A stretch of DNA of 15,271 nt, taken from positions 1 to 15,271 of the forward strand of contig JAZUOG010000086.1 in NCBI GenBank assembly GCA_045604545.1. The letters run 5' to 3'. Shown one piece after another: positions 6,471 through 13,475 of the stretch (its first letter is position 1; the number at the start of each line of letters is the position of its first letter). The stretch is from RGIG1959 sp045604545. GTDB lineage: Bacteria > Bacillota > Clostridia > Oscillospirales > Acutalibacteraceae. Under the pieces are notes generated by a model. It had not been told where the DNA came from. It ran no database searches and saw nothing but the letters and a program-made list of their open reading frames with translations. Both the position numbers and the translations under genes were made by a program.

Positions 6471-6512
6471 AAAACAGCACGACTCCGAAAACCGGAAGTC
6501 GTGCTGTTTTTA
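6471..6512 (+). terminator. Bidirectional terminator between convergent genes
   Basis: Left arm 6471-6487 pairs with 6493-6510, with one bulged A. The stem has T runs on the plus strand (to 6511) and a matching run on the minus strand. It ends the transporter gene (plus) and overlaps the stop codon of the DUF1893 gene (minus, 6510-6512). Confidence 0.85.
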
Positions 6513-6929
6513 TATCCTATTTTCCGCTTTGCGTCGAATTGCGACGAAGGCTTGTTCGGGATCATCAACGCCGAGAACCTCTTTTTCAAACGGGCAAATA
6601 TCGTCTCCTGCCCGATTGATGATATGTTCTGCAAGCGTATCATACTCGGCTTGAATACCGTTTGCACCAAGCACAGCAAGAGCAGGGCGGCTGATCACAC
6701 GGGCATAGACAGCGTCAACACCCAGCTTCACATACAAAAACGCCGTTGCTTTGCCGACCACTTTATCCGCAGCAACCGCATGCTTGCCGTCAACGCCGCT
6801 GTCGATCCATTCAAGAAGCGGTTTTACGCCACGTTGGTGCGAGGTGACGGTGGTGTTGCTTGCCGTGAGCATCACGCAGGTGAATTCGCCGTCAAACAGC
6901 AAGTGCTTTGCTTTTTCAAGCTGTGTCAT
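6510..6929 (-). CDS. DUF1893 family protein (TM1506-like)
   Basis: A protein of 139 residues resembling the DUF1893 family throughout. Conserved blocks are GEFTCVMLTASNTTVTSHQRGVKP (split here: about residues 14-37), LLEWIDSG, AADKVVGKATAFLYVKLGV, YARVISRPALAVL and the C-terminal INRAGDDICPFEKEVLGVDDPEQAF. The family member TM1506 of Thermotoga is known structurally as a cytidine-deaminase-like fold, but no enzymatic role is established. Its ATG overlaps the TGA of the upstream reductase gene (ATGA, 6926-6929), so translation is coupled and the two proteins are probably made in equal measure. I infer a role linked to the iron-sulfur reductase, perhaps as an accessory or substrate-handling protein; no direct evidence exists in the sequence. 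Confidence 0.88.
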   Translation of the reverse strand: MTQLEKAKHLLFDGEFTCVMLTASNTTVTSHQRGVKPLLEWIDSGVDGKHAVAADKVVGKATAFLYVKLGVDAVYARVISRPALAVLGANGIQAEYDTLAEHIINRAGDDICPFEKEVLGVDDPEQAFVAIRRKAENRI

Positions 6930-8050
6930 GCCATCATCTCCGCAAATTCCGCCATCATCTTATGGATACCGATGGTTTGAGGACAGACCGCCTCACACGC
7001 CCGACAGCCTATACACGCAGATGGCTTTTTGTCGTCTTCCAGCCCGCCCAGCGCCATCGGCGCGATAAATCCACCACCGGAATAGATATGCTCGTTGTAC
7101 AGTTCCACAAGCCACGGAATATCCAGTCCCTTCGGACAATGCGAAGTACAATAGCGGCAGGCGGTACACGGCAACGTGTCCTTGGAGGTCATCTCCTTCG
7201 CGATGGCAAACAGGGTGCTCATTTCTTCCGCATTCAGCGGCTTTGCCGTTTCATAAGTAGCGATATTCTCGCGAAGCTGTGCCATGTCGGACATACCGGA
7301 CAATGTGAGTGTCACCTCGGGAATCGTCTGCAAAAAGCGAAACGCCCATTCGGGAACGGTTGCCTCGGGTCGGTGGTCTTTAAGTCGGGCCTCATGCGCG
7401 GGAGCGAGTCTTGCGAGCGAACCGCCGCGTACAGGCTCCATCACCCACACGGGAATGCCATAGGACTTTACAAGCGCCACCTTTTCTTTCGCGTTCTGGA
7501 AATCCCAGTCAAGCCAATTGATCTGCAATTGACAAAACTCCATGTCCTTGCCGTAAGCCTCCAAAAAGCGCGTCATGGTATCCAGATTGCCGTGAGCGGA
7601 AAAACCGAGATGACGAATGCGACCGTTTTTCTTCTGTTCCGTCAGATAATCATAAATGCGGTACTGCGGATCAAGATACGGATCGATATTCATCTCACAG
7701 ACATTGTGAAACAGATAAAAATCGAAATGATCGACACGGCACTTTTTCAGCTGCGCTTCAAAGATCTCCTCGACCTTGTTCATGAGGCTCAGATCATAAC
7801 CCGGGAATTTCGACGCCAGATAAAACGAGTCGCGAGGGTAGTCACTGAGCAGTTCTCCCATCACCGTTTCCGACTGTCCGTCATGATATCCCCACGCCGT
7901 GTCAAAATAGTTGATGCCTTTTTCAAAAGCATAGGCGATCATCTCGCGGGACGCCTCCGCATCGATCGTGCGATCTTCTTTGATGGGAAGACGCATACAG
8001 CCCATACCGAGCGCGGACAGTTTAATCCCCTGAAAATCCGAGTAGATCAT
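6926..8050 (-). CDS. Aldo/keto reductase with C-terminal 4Fe-4S ferredoxin domain
   Basis: A protein of 374 residues. Residues 1 to about 270 are the TIM-barrel reductase. The start LSALGMGCMRLP is typical, and the catalytic tetrad can be placed at Asp50, Tyr55, Lys81 and His115 (FDTAWGYH, SKFP, LFHN). Residues about 290-374 carry two cysteine clusters, CTACRYCTSHCP (295, 298, 301, 305) and CIGCRACEAVCP (346, 349, 352, 356), enough for two 4Fe-4S clusters. Such fusions are common in anaerobic Clostridia and presumably take electrons from ferredoxin-like donors as well as, or instead of, NADPH. The substrate is unknown. It is the first gene of a two-gene operon with DUF1893. An AGGGG site precedes the ATG at 8048-8050. 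Confidence 0.93.
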   Translation of the reverse strand: MIYSDFQGIKLSALGMGCMRLPIKEDRTIDAEASREMIAYAFEKGINYFDTAWGYHDGQSETVMGELLSDYPRDSFYLASKFPGYDLSLMNKVEEIFEAQLKKCRVDHFDFYLFHNVCEMNIDPYLDPQYRIYDYLTEQKKNGRIRHLGFSAHGNLDTMTRFLEAYGKDMEFCQLQINWLDWDFQNAKEKVALVKSYGIPVWVMEPVRGGSLARLAPAHEARLKDHRPEATVPEWAFRFLQTIPEVTLTLSGMSDMAQLRENIATYETAKPLNAEEMSTLFAIAKEMTSKDTLPCTACRYCTSHCPKGLDIPWLVELYNEHIYSGGGFIAPMALGGLEDDKKPSACIGCRACEAVCPQTIGIHKMMAEFAEMMA

Positions 8051-8085
8051 GATATCCCCTCATTTCTGCGATATGTGATGATACC

Positions 8086-8114
8086 AGTATAGCACAATTT
8101 CGCTAAAGACTCAA
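8086..8114 (-). promoter_or_regulatory. Promoter of the reductase-DUF1893 operon
   Basis: On the minus strand TTGAGT (8109-8114), a 17-nt spacer and TATACT (8086-8091). It lies in the 143-bp divergent region shared with the sigma-serpin operon. Confidence 0.7.
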
Positions 8115-8193
8115 TCATTTCCCGAAAAATATACTATGACACGTGTAAGAACAGGCACTGTTTTGCGACATATAACATGAAGGAGGTGGCGCA

Positions 8194-8754
8194 ATGGACG
8201 ATGAGATGATCGTGGAACTCTTTTTTGAGCGAAATGAACAAGCCATCACGCAGACCGATCTCAAATACGGCGCATTGTGCCGCCGCATCGCTTTTAACAT
8301 ATTGCGTATCCGTGAAGACGCCGATGAATGTGTCAACGACACTTATCTCGCGGCTTGGGATCGCATACCACCCGAACGCCCCCGCTCTCTGAGGGCATTT
8401 CTCGGAAAGATGGTCCGTAATATCGCCATCTCACGCCTTCGGAAAAACACAGCCCAAAAACGTCACGGTCAGCAAGCGGAGATTTTGTTGTCGGAGCTTG
8501 ACGATTGTGTGCCCGATACGGTCGATGTCGAAGATGTGGCAGACAGTGCCGAGCTGTCTCTCCTTATCAGCCGATGGCTGGACAGCCTCAGCAAACAAGA
8601 CCGTGTTCTGTTCATCAGACGGTACTGGTTCGGCGACAGTATCACCCGACTTGCTTTTCAGAGCGGTCGTTTTCCGAATACGGTTTCACAGCGATTGTAT
8701 CAGTTACGTCAAAAGCTGAAAGACTATCTCATGAAGGAAGGAGTGGAACTATGA
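8194..8754 (+). CDS. ECF-type RNA polymerase sigma factor
   Basis: A protein of 186 residues with the two-domain build of extracytoplasmic-function sigma factors. The sigma-2 domain covers about residues 20-90 (DLKYGALCRRIAFNILRIRE, DADECVNDTYLAAWDRIPPE, then LRAFLGKMVRNIAISRLRK for -10 recognition). The sigma-4 helix-turn-helix covers about 122-180 (LSKQDRVLFIRRYWFGDSI through PNTVSQRLYQLRQKLKDYL). An acidic linker at 101-119 joins them. The AAGGAGGT site at 8180-8187 fixes the ATG at 8194. Its TGA overlaps the ATG of the serpin gene (8751-8754), so the two are translationally coupled, the usual arrangement for a sigma factor and its membrane-bound partner. Such factors often control their own operon, but I could not identify a convincing autoregulatory promoter. 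Confidence 0.92.
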   Translation: MDDEMIVELFFERNEQAITQTDLKYGALCRRIAFNILRIREDADECVNDTYLAAWDRIPPERPRSLRAFLGKMVRNIAISRLRKNTAQKRHGQQAEILLSELDDCVPDTVDVEDVADSAELSLLISRWLDSLSKQDRVLFIRRYWFGDSITRLAFQSGRFPNTVSQRLYQLRQKLKDYLMKEGVEL

Positions 8755-10202
8755 ATCACAGGGATATTTTCGATGGGATCACCAACATCCGCGACGATCT
8801 GATCGATGAGGCCGAAAGATATCGTTTTTCCCGTCCGCGACACATGATCCGATGGATATCGGTCACCGCCGCTGTCATGGCGATCATCGTTGTAATTGTA
8901 TGCATCAGCACACCGCATACAGTACCCGTCACTCGTGTTCCCCCACTCACCATCACAGCTCCCGATCATTTGTCTGCATTCTCACTGGTGCAGGCGTCCT
9001 ACCCTCAAATGACCGCTTATCCTACCATTTCGCAAAATCACGATGGTTGGAAGTCCGATATTGCCGCACAAACCCGCCCGGCTGAACATGATGACGGCCT
9101 CGAACGCTTTGTTGTTGACAGTGTTCAGCAGTTTTTGGGAAGCGCCGACAACAGCAACCGTCTCTTTTCCCCGCTGAACGCCTATATGGGGCTGGCGATG
9201 ATGGCGGAGCTGACTGACGGCAACAGTCGTCACCAGATCCTTGCTCTTCTCAACACCGACAGCATGGACGCTCTGCGTAAACAAGCCTCTGATATCTGGA
9301 ATTCCAACTACCGTCTTGATGGTGCTACCTCTTCCGTATTGGCCGGCTCTGTTTGGTTGAACGAGGGTCTCACCGTTTCCGAAGAGACACTGCGTATTCT
9401 CGCCGACACCTACTTTGCTTCCGCGTTTCGCGGCGACATGACCAGCAAGGAATTCACTCTCGCCTATCGCGAATGGCTTAACGAGCAGACAGGATATTTG
9501 CTCGAGGAGCAAGTGAACAATAAACAGCTTGATCCAAACGCGCTGATGAGACTGACCACCACGTTACTGTTTCGCTCCAAATGGAAGCACCCCTTCTCCT
9601 GTGACAAAACGCAAAGCGGGGTCTTCCACGCCGCAGACGGGGACATCACCTGCGACTTTATGCACGGCATTACCAACGAAACCGTACACGAAGCGTCTAA
9701 GTTCATCGCCGTTTGTGAACAACTGGAATTCGGCGAAATGTGGCTGTTACTCCCCAACGAGGATGTGGCCGTTAAAGAGTTATTATACGATACGCAGGCG
9801 CAGGCCTTGATGACAGGAGACAGTGCTTTGCCGCAAAGAGCGATAGTGATGGAAAAATACATTCCGAAATGGGACATTGTATCACAGATGGATCTGAAAA
9901 GCGGATTACAGTCTCTTGGCATCACCCATCTTTTCGATGCCGACCACGCGAATTATGCGGCCCTTCCCGACAACGCACATGCCTATGCCTCCTCTGCCAC
10001 CCACGATATTCGCATAACTGTCGATGAGAATGGCTGTTCTGCGACATCGTATACAGAGCTACCGCTTTCGCCGACAGACAAAGCGGACGAAACGAAGCGA
10101 GAGGTGTTCCGACTGGACCGACCGTTTATGGTTATTGTCAAGGGCGGCGGTGATCTTCCGCTGTTTGTCGGTCTGATCCGACAACCTTCCTCGTCGCTTT
10201 GA
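8751..10202 (+). CDS. Membrane-anchored serpin encoded in the anti-sigma position
   Basis: A protein of 483 residues. The start is the ATG overlapping the sigma stop (GGAAGGAG upstream). Residues 1-33 are a charged cytosolic segment, 34-52 a transmembrane helix, 53-115 a spacer, and 116-478 a complete serpin. Serpin marks are NRLFSPLNAYMGLAM (136-150), LTTTLLFRSKWKHPF (268-282), YIPKW (370-374) and the end block RLDRPFMVIVKGGGDLPLFVGL (split, about 454-475). The reactive-centre region is E426-N-G-C-S-A-T-S-Y-T435 followed by ELPLSPTDKADE, with the bait bond expected around Pro441-Asp443. Serpins trap serine or cysteine proteases by a conformational change. Type II topology puts the serpin domain outside the cell. 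Gene order suggests that the N-terminal tail may bind the sigma factor, but no ZAS-type zinc motif is seen. The protein could simply be a sigma-controlled protease shield. Confidence 0.87.
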   Translation: MNHRDIFDGITNIRDDLIDEAERYRFSRPRHMIRWISVTAAVMAIIVVIVCISTPHTVPVTRVPPLTITAPDHLSAFSLVQASYPQMTAYPTISQNHDGWKSDIAAQTRPAEHDDGLERFVVDSVQQFLGSADNSNRLFSPLNAYMGLAMMAELTDGNSRHQILALLNTDSMDALRKQASDIWNSNYRLDGATSSVLAGSVWLNEGLTVSEETLRILADTYFASAFRGDMTSKEFTLAYREWLNEQTGYLLEEQVNNKQLDPNALMRLTTTLLFRSKWKHPFSCDKTQSGVFHAADGDITCDFMHGITNETVHEASKFIAVCEQLEFGEMWLLLPNEDVAVKELLYDTQAQALMTGDSALPQRAIVMEKYIPKWDIVSQMDLKSGLQSLGITHLFDADHANYAALPDNAHAYASSATHDIRITVDENGCSATSYTELPLSPTDKADETKREVFRLDRPFMVIVKGGGDLPLFVGLIRQPSSSL

Positions 10203-10224
10203 TCATTTGAAAGGAGAATGTCTC

Positions 10225-11196
10225 ATGTTGAAACGCACATTGTTAAGCACGATTTGTGCGATGCTATTGCTATGGTCAATGGTGCTCCCTTCTCATGCAC
10301 TGGAAGGACACGGTGTCGTCGGCGGTCTTCGCTGGTTTCCCTGCGAACCGATGTACCAAAACGATGTGATCTGGGAAGCGGAATGCGTTGATCCCACCTC
10401 GCCGTTTCCCGGAGACACATGGTTTCAATCCTTCGACATGACTCCTGACGACACAGGATATGCCAATCTGCTGGCAACAGGCTACGATAAGAACGGCGGA
10501 CTAACGCTGACGCGTACCGATCTCGCGGACGATGAACAACTCACAGCAAGTATCCGTACCGTTGTTCTCGATTACGGATGTATCATCGATCCCTCAGCCG
10601 ATACATTGTATTACGATATCGACGCCGACAATTGCGAATGGAACATAGGATTGACCTTTGAGAACGCATATACGATCCGCTTGGGGCATCTTCTTGCACA
10701 AACCGGCGATGATCACATACACGCCCCTTCAGGACGATATAGCGGTGCTGTCAATGTTCGCACACTTCTTGAAACGCTCGCAAGCGACACAGACCCTGCC
10801 AATGCTTCTGCAGCCACAGCGATTCTGGAACTTGAACCCCTATACACGCCACGTATTCAGATCACCTACAGCGGCGGCATGGGCGGTGCATTGACACTCC
10901 ACTCGCTCTTTATTGCTCCGGCTGATGATCCGAATGGTGATGCGTGTAAAACAGTTGCCTTGGATCTGATCTTTCCATCAACGGATTGCAACTGGGATGC
11001 CCCCTATATCACCGTCACACCGCTTGAAGACCTCGCCGTTCCCACCGCCAAAAGCACCGTCACATCAACACAGACGACCGCACCTACTTCAGTGGATAAC
11101 TCCTCTCCGACAATATCGTCCGTGTTCATTGCCGTTCCCTGTCTCATCGCTCTTGCCGTTGCAGGAACAATCATTTGGTGCCGCAAACACCGATAA
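10225..11196 (+). CDS. Secreted membrane-tethered protein of unknown family
   Basis: A protein of 323 residues. The ATG at 10225 follows AAAGGAGA by about 7 nt. Residues 1-25 are a signal peptide (hydrophobic core, SHA cleavage). Residues about 26-272 form one extracellular domain, rich in beta-type alternation, acidic residues and tryptophan, that I do not recognise. It has six cysteines at 40, 54, 119, 137, 241 and 255. Residues 274-296 are a Ser/Thr/Pro-rich linker such as spans a cell wall. Residues 298-318 are a transmembrane helix, followed by a CRKHR tail. No LPxTG sorting motif is present. It lies 22 nt after the serpin gene with no terminator between and ends at a strong terminator, so it belongs to the sigma-serpin operon. 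It may be the client, partner or sensor of the serpin; that is inference only. Confidence 0.75.
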   Translation: MLKRTLLSTICAMLLLWSMVLPSHALEGHGVVGGLRWFPCEPMYQNDVIWEAECVDPTSPFPGDTWFQSFDMTPDDTGYANLLATGYDKNGGLTLTRTDLADDEQLTASIRTVVLDYGCIIDPSADTLYYDIDADNCEWNIGLTFENAYTIRLGHLLAQTGDDHIHAPSGRYSGAVNVRTLLETLASDTDPANASAATAILELEPLYTPRIQITYSGGMGGALTLHSLFIAPADDPNGDACKTVALDLIFPSTDCNWDAPYITVTPLEDLAVPTAKSTVTSTQTTAPTSVDNSSPTISSVFIAVPCLIALAVAGTIIWCRKHR

Positions 11197-11202
11197 ACAC
11201 AG

Positions 11203-11237
11203 CAGACCGCATCGTCCGATCGGATGCGGTCTGTTTT
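11203..11237 (+). terminator. Terminator of the sigma-serpin operon
   Basis: An 11-bp stem, CAGACCGCATC (11203-11213) with GATGCGGTCTG (11223-11233), is followed by TTTT. It starts just after the stop codon at 11196. Confidence 0.85.
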
Positions 11238-11244
11238 CGTGATA

Positions 11245-11273
11245 TTGATTATTCTCTTTTTCTGTGGTATGAT
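11245..11273 (+). promoter_or_regulatory. Promoter of the HD-domain gene
   Basis: TTGATT (11245-11250), a 17-nt spacer and TATGAT (11268-11273) lie immediately upstream of the AAAGGAG site at 11281-11287. Confidence 0.7.
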
Positions 11274-11297
11274 ACAACCAAAAGGAGTTGATTGTTT

Positions 11298-11807
11298 GTG
11301 AGTGAACGCATTGACAAGGCATTGGCGTTTGCGAGCCAAAAGCATGAAGGACAATTCCGCAAAGGCGGCAAGCCCTATATTACCCACCCGCAAGCAGTGA
11401 GTCAATATGTCCGTGAATGGGGCTGTGACGAAGATACGCAGATCGTCGCATTGTTTCACGACCTTCTTGAGGATACCGACGCGACCGAACAGGAGATTCT
11501 CTCCCTCGGCGGCGAAAAGGTGCTGTGTGCGGTCAAATTACTGACAAAGAAAACAGGCTATCGTATGGCGGAATATATGGCCGCCATTGTTGACAATCCA
11601 ATGGCAAAAGCCGTCAAGATCGCCGATCGCCTGCATAATCTGCGCAGTGCGGTTGAGGCGGATGAAGCTTTCCGCAAGCGATATATTCTCGAAAGCATTG
11701 AATGGTATGCCCCGCTTTCCGAAGACATCGTTGAAGCGATCAAAGATCTCGCCGCCACCATGCCCGATTTTGAAAAAGACCTGCCTGCGCCGTATCGGCA
11801 CGGATAA
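11298..11807 (+). CDS. HD-domain phosphohydrolase (small alarmone hydrolase-like)
   Basis: A protein of 169 residues. I choose the GTG at 11298 because the AAAGGAG site is 10 nt away; a TTG at 11292 would be only 4 nt away. The sequence follows the hydrolase part of RelA/SpoT and MESH1-type proteins. It has FASQKHEGQFRKGGKPYITH (His30), ALFHDLLEDT (His54, Asp55, Glu58, Asp59) and VKIADRLHNLRSA (Asp110), so all manganese-binding and catalytic positions of the family are present. There is no synthetase, TGS or ACT domain. Known small alarmone hydrolases remove the 3' pyrophosphate of (p)ppGpp. Related HD_4 proteins act on other nucleotides, so the substrate here is inferred. A DUF1292 gene follows at 69 nt and may be co-transcribed. 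Confidence 0.88.
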   Translation: MSERIDKALAFASQKHEGQFRKGGKPYITHPQAVSQYVREWGCDEDTQIVALFHDLLEDTDATEQEILSLGGEKVLCAVKLLTKKTGYRMAEYMAAIVDNPMAKAVKIADRLHNLRSAVEADEAFRKRYILESIEWYAPLSEDIVEAIKDLAATMPDFEKDLPAPYRHG

Positions 11808-11820
11808 ACAAAACTCCCAT

Positions 11821-11842
11821 CAGCAAGCAGTTTCGCTTGCTG
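11821..11842 (+). other. Stem-loop between the HD gene and DUF1292 gene
   Basis: A perfect 8-bp stem, CAGCAAGC with GCTTGCTG, and a 6-nt loop. No T run follows, so it is not a standard terminator. It may set relative expression of the two genes or protect the mRNA end. Confidence 0.5.
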
Positions 11843-11876
11843 TCGAGTATATACATTACAGAAAGGCGGCTGCCAC

Positions 11877-12158
11877 ATGGAAGAAGAATTGTTTGACAAC
11901 ACCATCGTTCTGACCGATGAGGACGGCAACGAGGTTCCCTTTGAGTTTCTCGATCTGATCGAGTATGAAGGAAACGAGTATGTCGTGTTGTTACCGACCG
12001 AAGATGAAGACGACGATCAGGTCGTGATCCTTCAGGTTGAGGACAGCGGAGAAGATACGGAAAGCTACTTTGCCGTCGAGGACGAAGAGATTCTGCAGGC
12101 TGTGTTTGACATTTTCAGAGATAAGTTTGCCGACGAATTCCATTTTACGGAGCAATAA
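11877..12158 (+). CDS. DUF1292 family protein (YrzB-like)
   Basis: A very acidic protein of 93 residues. It matches the DUF1292/YrzB family: DNTIVLTDEDGNEVPFEFLD, then EYEGNEYVVLLPTEDEDDDQ, VVILQVED and a C-terminal DEEILQAVFDIFRDKF. The family is widespread in Firmicutes, where it usually lies near yrrK (ruvX) and yrzL. Its function is not established. Here the gene is away from that usual company, behind the HD-domain gene, which may or may not be meaningful. The AAGGCGG site about 9 nt upstream supports the ATG at 11877. It ends at a terminator directly after the stop codon. Confidence 0.88.
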   Translation: MEEELFDNTIVLTDEDGNEVPFEFLDLIEYEGNEYVVLLPTEDEDDDQVVILQVEDSGEDTESYFAVEDEEILQAVFDIFRDKFADEFHFTEQ

Positions 12159-12198
12159 GAAAAGAGACCGCATCACATGATGATGCGGTCTCTTTCTT
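12157..12198 (+). terminator. Bidirectional terminator between convergent operons
   Basis: A stem of about 18 bp, with GAGACCGCATCA pairing with TGATGCGGTCTC and A/T tracts on either side, serves the DUF1292 gene (plus) and the flavin reductase gene (minus, stop at 12200-12202). Confidence 0.85.
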
Positions 12199-12199
12199 A

Positions 12200-12757
12200 T
12201 CATTTGAGCCGTGTTCCGTCGGAAAACGCTTTTCCGACCGTCTCGCCGAGTGCGAGATAATGATGATTGGCGGGATCATAGGTGATGGGACGGAATTTCG
12301 AAAGATCCAATTTGCCGTCCGTCATAATACGCTCATCGGCACTCACATTGACGATTTCGCCGACAAGACGACAGGTTTCCTCATCATAGGATTTCAATTT
12401 GCACTCCAGCACAAAAGGCAATTGCTCGAACAGCGGCGCGTTAACACGGGGGCTTTTCGTCGCCGTCCATCCCGCTTTGGCAATTTTATCGACAACGTTG
12501 TTGCCCGATACGATGCCGACATAATCCGCGGCAACGACGTTGTCCACATCCGCGACACTGACGGTAAAAGCGCCGTTTTTGAGCACATTGGCGGTTGTTT
12601 TGTGGTCTTCGGACACACAAATGGAAATTTCCGTTTCCTCGCTGATGCCGCCCCATGCGGCATTCATGGCGTTGGGAATACCATTTTCGTCATAGGTGCC
12701 GATGATCAGCACCGGCATCGGGTAGAGCATTGCTTTTGCTCCGAAATCATGTCTCAT
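12200..12757 (-). CDS. Flavin reductase family protein (FMN-binding split barrel)
   Basis: A protein of 185 residues. The start is the ATG at 12755-12757, preceded by AAAGGA. The longer frame to 12829 lies inside the upstream gene and has no ribosome binding site. The N-terminus MLYPMPVLIIGTYDENGIPN, followed by AMNAAWGGISEE, is the typical opening of the flavin reductase-like/FMN-binding split-barrel family. Later segments are HKTTANVLKNGAFTVSV and LPFVLECKLKSYDEE, with a C-terminal YLALGETVGKAF. Members bind FMN noncovalently and reduce flavins or act on unknown partners. Its start overlaps the end of the upstream gene by 11 nt, so it is the last gene of the four-gene minus operon. The substrate is unknown. 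Confidence 0.9.
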   Translation of the reverse strand: MRHDFGAKAMLYPMPVLIIGTYDENGIPNAMNAAWGGISEETEISICVSEDHKTTANVLKNGAFTVSVADVDNVVAADYVGIVSGNNVVDKIAKAGWTATKSPRVNAPLFEQLPFVLECKLKSYDEETCRLVGEIVNVSADERIMTDGKLDLSKFRPITYDPANHHYLALGETVGKAFSDGTRLK

Positions 12758-13475
12758 CTTTATCGTCCTTTCTTTGATAATCCAGCCACACCACGCCGCT
12801 GTCATACACGACATGATCATTGAGTGCAAAGCTGTCAGAAGTGCCGTTCATGCACAACGGTTTGTCATCAGCGGCACCAAGAACCGGTGCGATGACTACG
12901 CTCAGTTCATCAATGAGACCGCACTGCTGAAATCCACCGTTTGTGATGCTTCCGCCTTCCAAAAGCAGTTTCCGGCAGCCGATCACTCGATCGAGCTTTA
13001 TCATCAGCAGATCGTAGTCGATCTCGCTTTCTCCTGCAAAGATATACGGGATTTTCAGGCTTTCCAGATACGCAAGATAACGATCATCCACCTGCTCGGT
13101 GAGCACCTCGATGACCTGTGCTTTATCATACCCCTCGTCATCGTCGTCGATAAACGCCGACTGCCAGCCGAGTTTTCCTTTCGGATCAATCGCAATGGCA
13201 TAAAAGCCCGTCATATCCTCGACCAAAAAATCCATTTTTACGCCGCACTCACGGTGCACGGGTTCAAACCGCGACAGATCCGGTACAAACCCTTTGGTAA
13301 AGCTCTCCTCCATCGTCACTCTGCCGCAAATAAAGCCATCACATTTCATGCGGCGATTGAGCTCGTAATACACCGTGGTTGCCGCTTCACACACAGGATC
13401 AAACAGAAAATCTCCTGTCACCTTGCCGTCGAGCGACATCACCATGTGACAGCAAATATACGGGCGTCTTATCAT
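12747..13475 (-). CDS. RibD C-terminal/dihydrofolate reductase-like protein
   Basis: A protein of 242 residues. The opening RRPYICCHMVMSLDGKVTGD has the VxxSLDGK motif of the RibD C-terminal (pyrimidine reductase)/DHFR-like family. A central KCDGFICGRVTMEE and a late KLLLEGGSITNGGFQQCGLI, followed by DELSVVIAPVL, are also typical, the latter forming the nucleotide-binding part. Riboflavin-pathway RibD has an added deaminase domain that is absent here, and no other rib gene is near. The protein is therefore a stand-alone NAD(P)H-dependent reductase of unknown substrate. Its ATG overlaps the stop of the hydrolase gene (ATGA, 13472-13475), and its end overlaps the flavin reductase gene. Co-expression with a flavin protein suggests a redox pathway, as inference. 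Confidence 0.88.
   Translation of the reverse strand: MIRRPYICCHMVMSLDGKVTGDFLFDPVCEAATTVYYELNRRMKCDGFICGRVTMEESFTKGFVPDLSRFEPVHRECGVKMDFLVEDMTGFYAIAIDPKGKLGWQSAFIDDDDEGYDKAQVIEVLTEQVDDRYLAYLESLKIPYIFAGESEIDYDLLMIKLDRVIGCRKLLLEGGSITNGGFQQCGLIDELSVVIAPVLGAADDKPLCMNGTSDSFALNDHVVYDSGVVWLDYQRKDDKDET

Noticed and set aside
6908..8092. 394-codon plus-strand frame over the aldo/keto reductase
   Set aside because: It is opposite a well-conserved reductase with a full catalytic tetrad and iron-sulfur motifs. It has no ribosome binding site and no similarity to known proteins.
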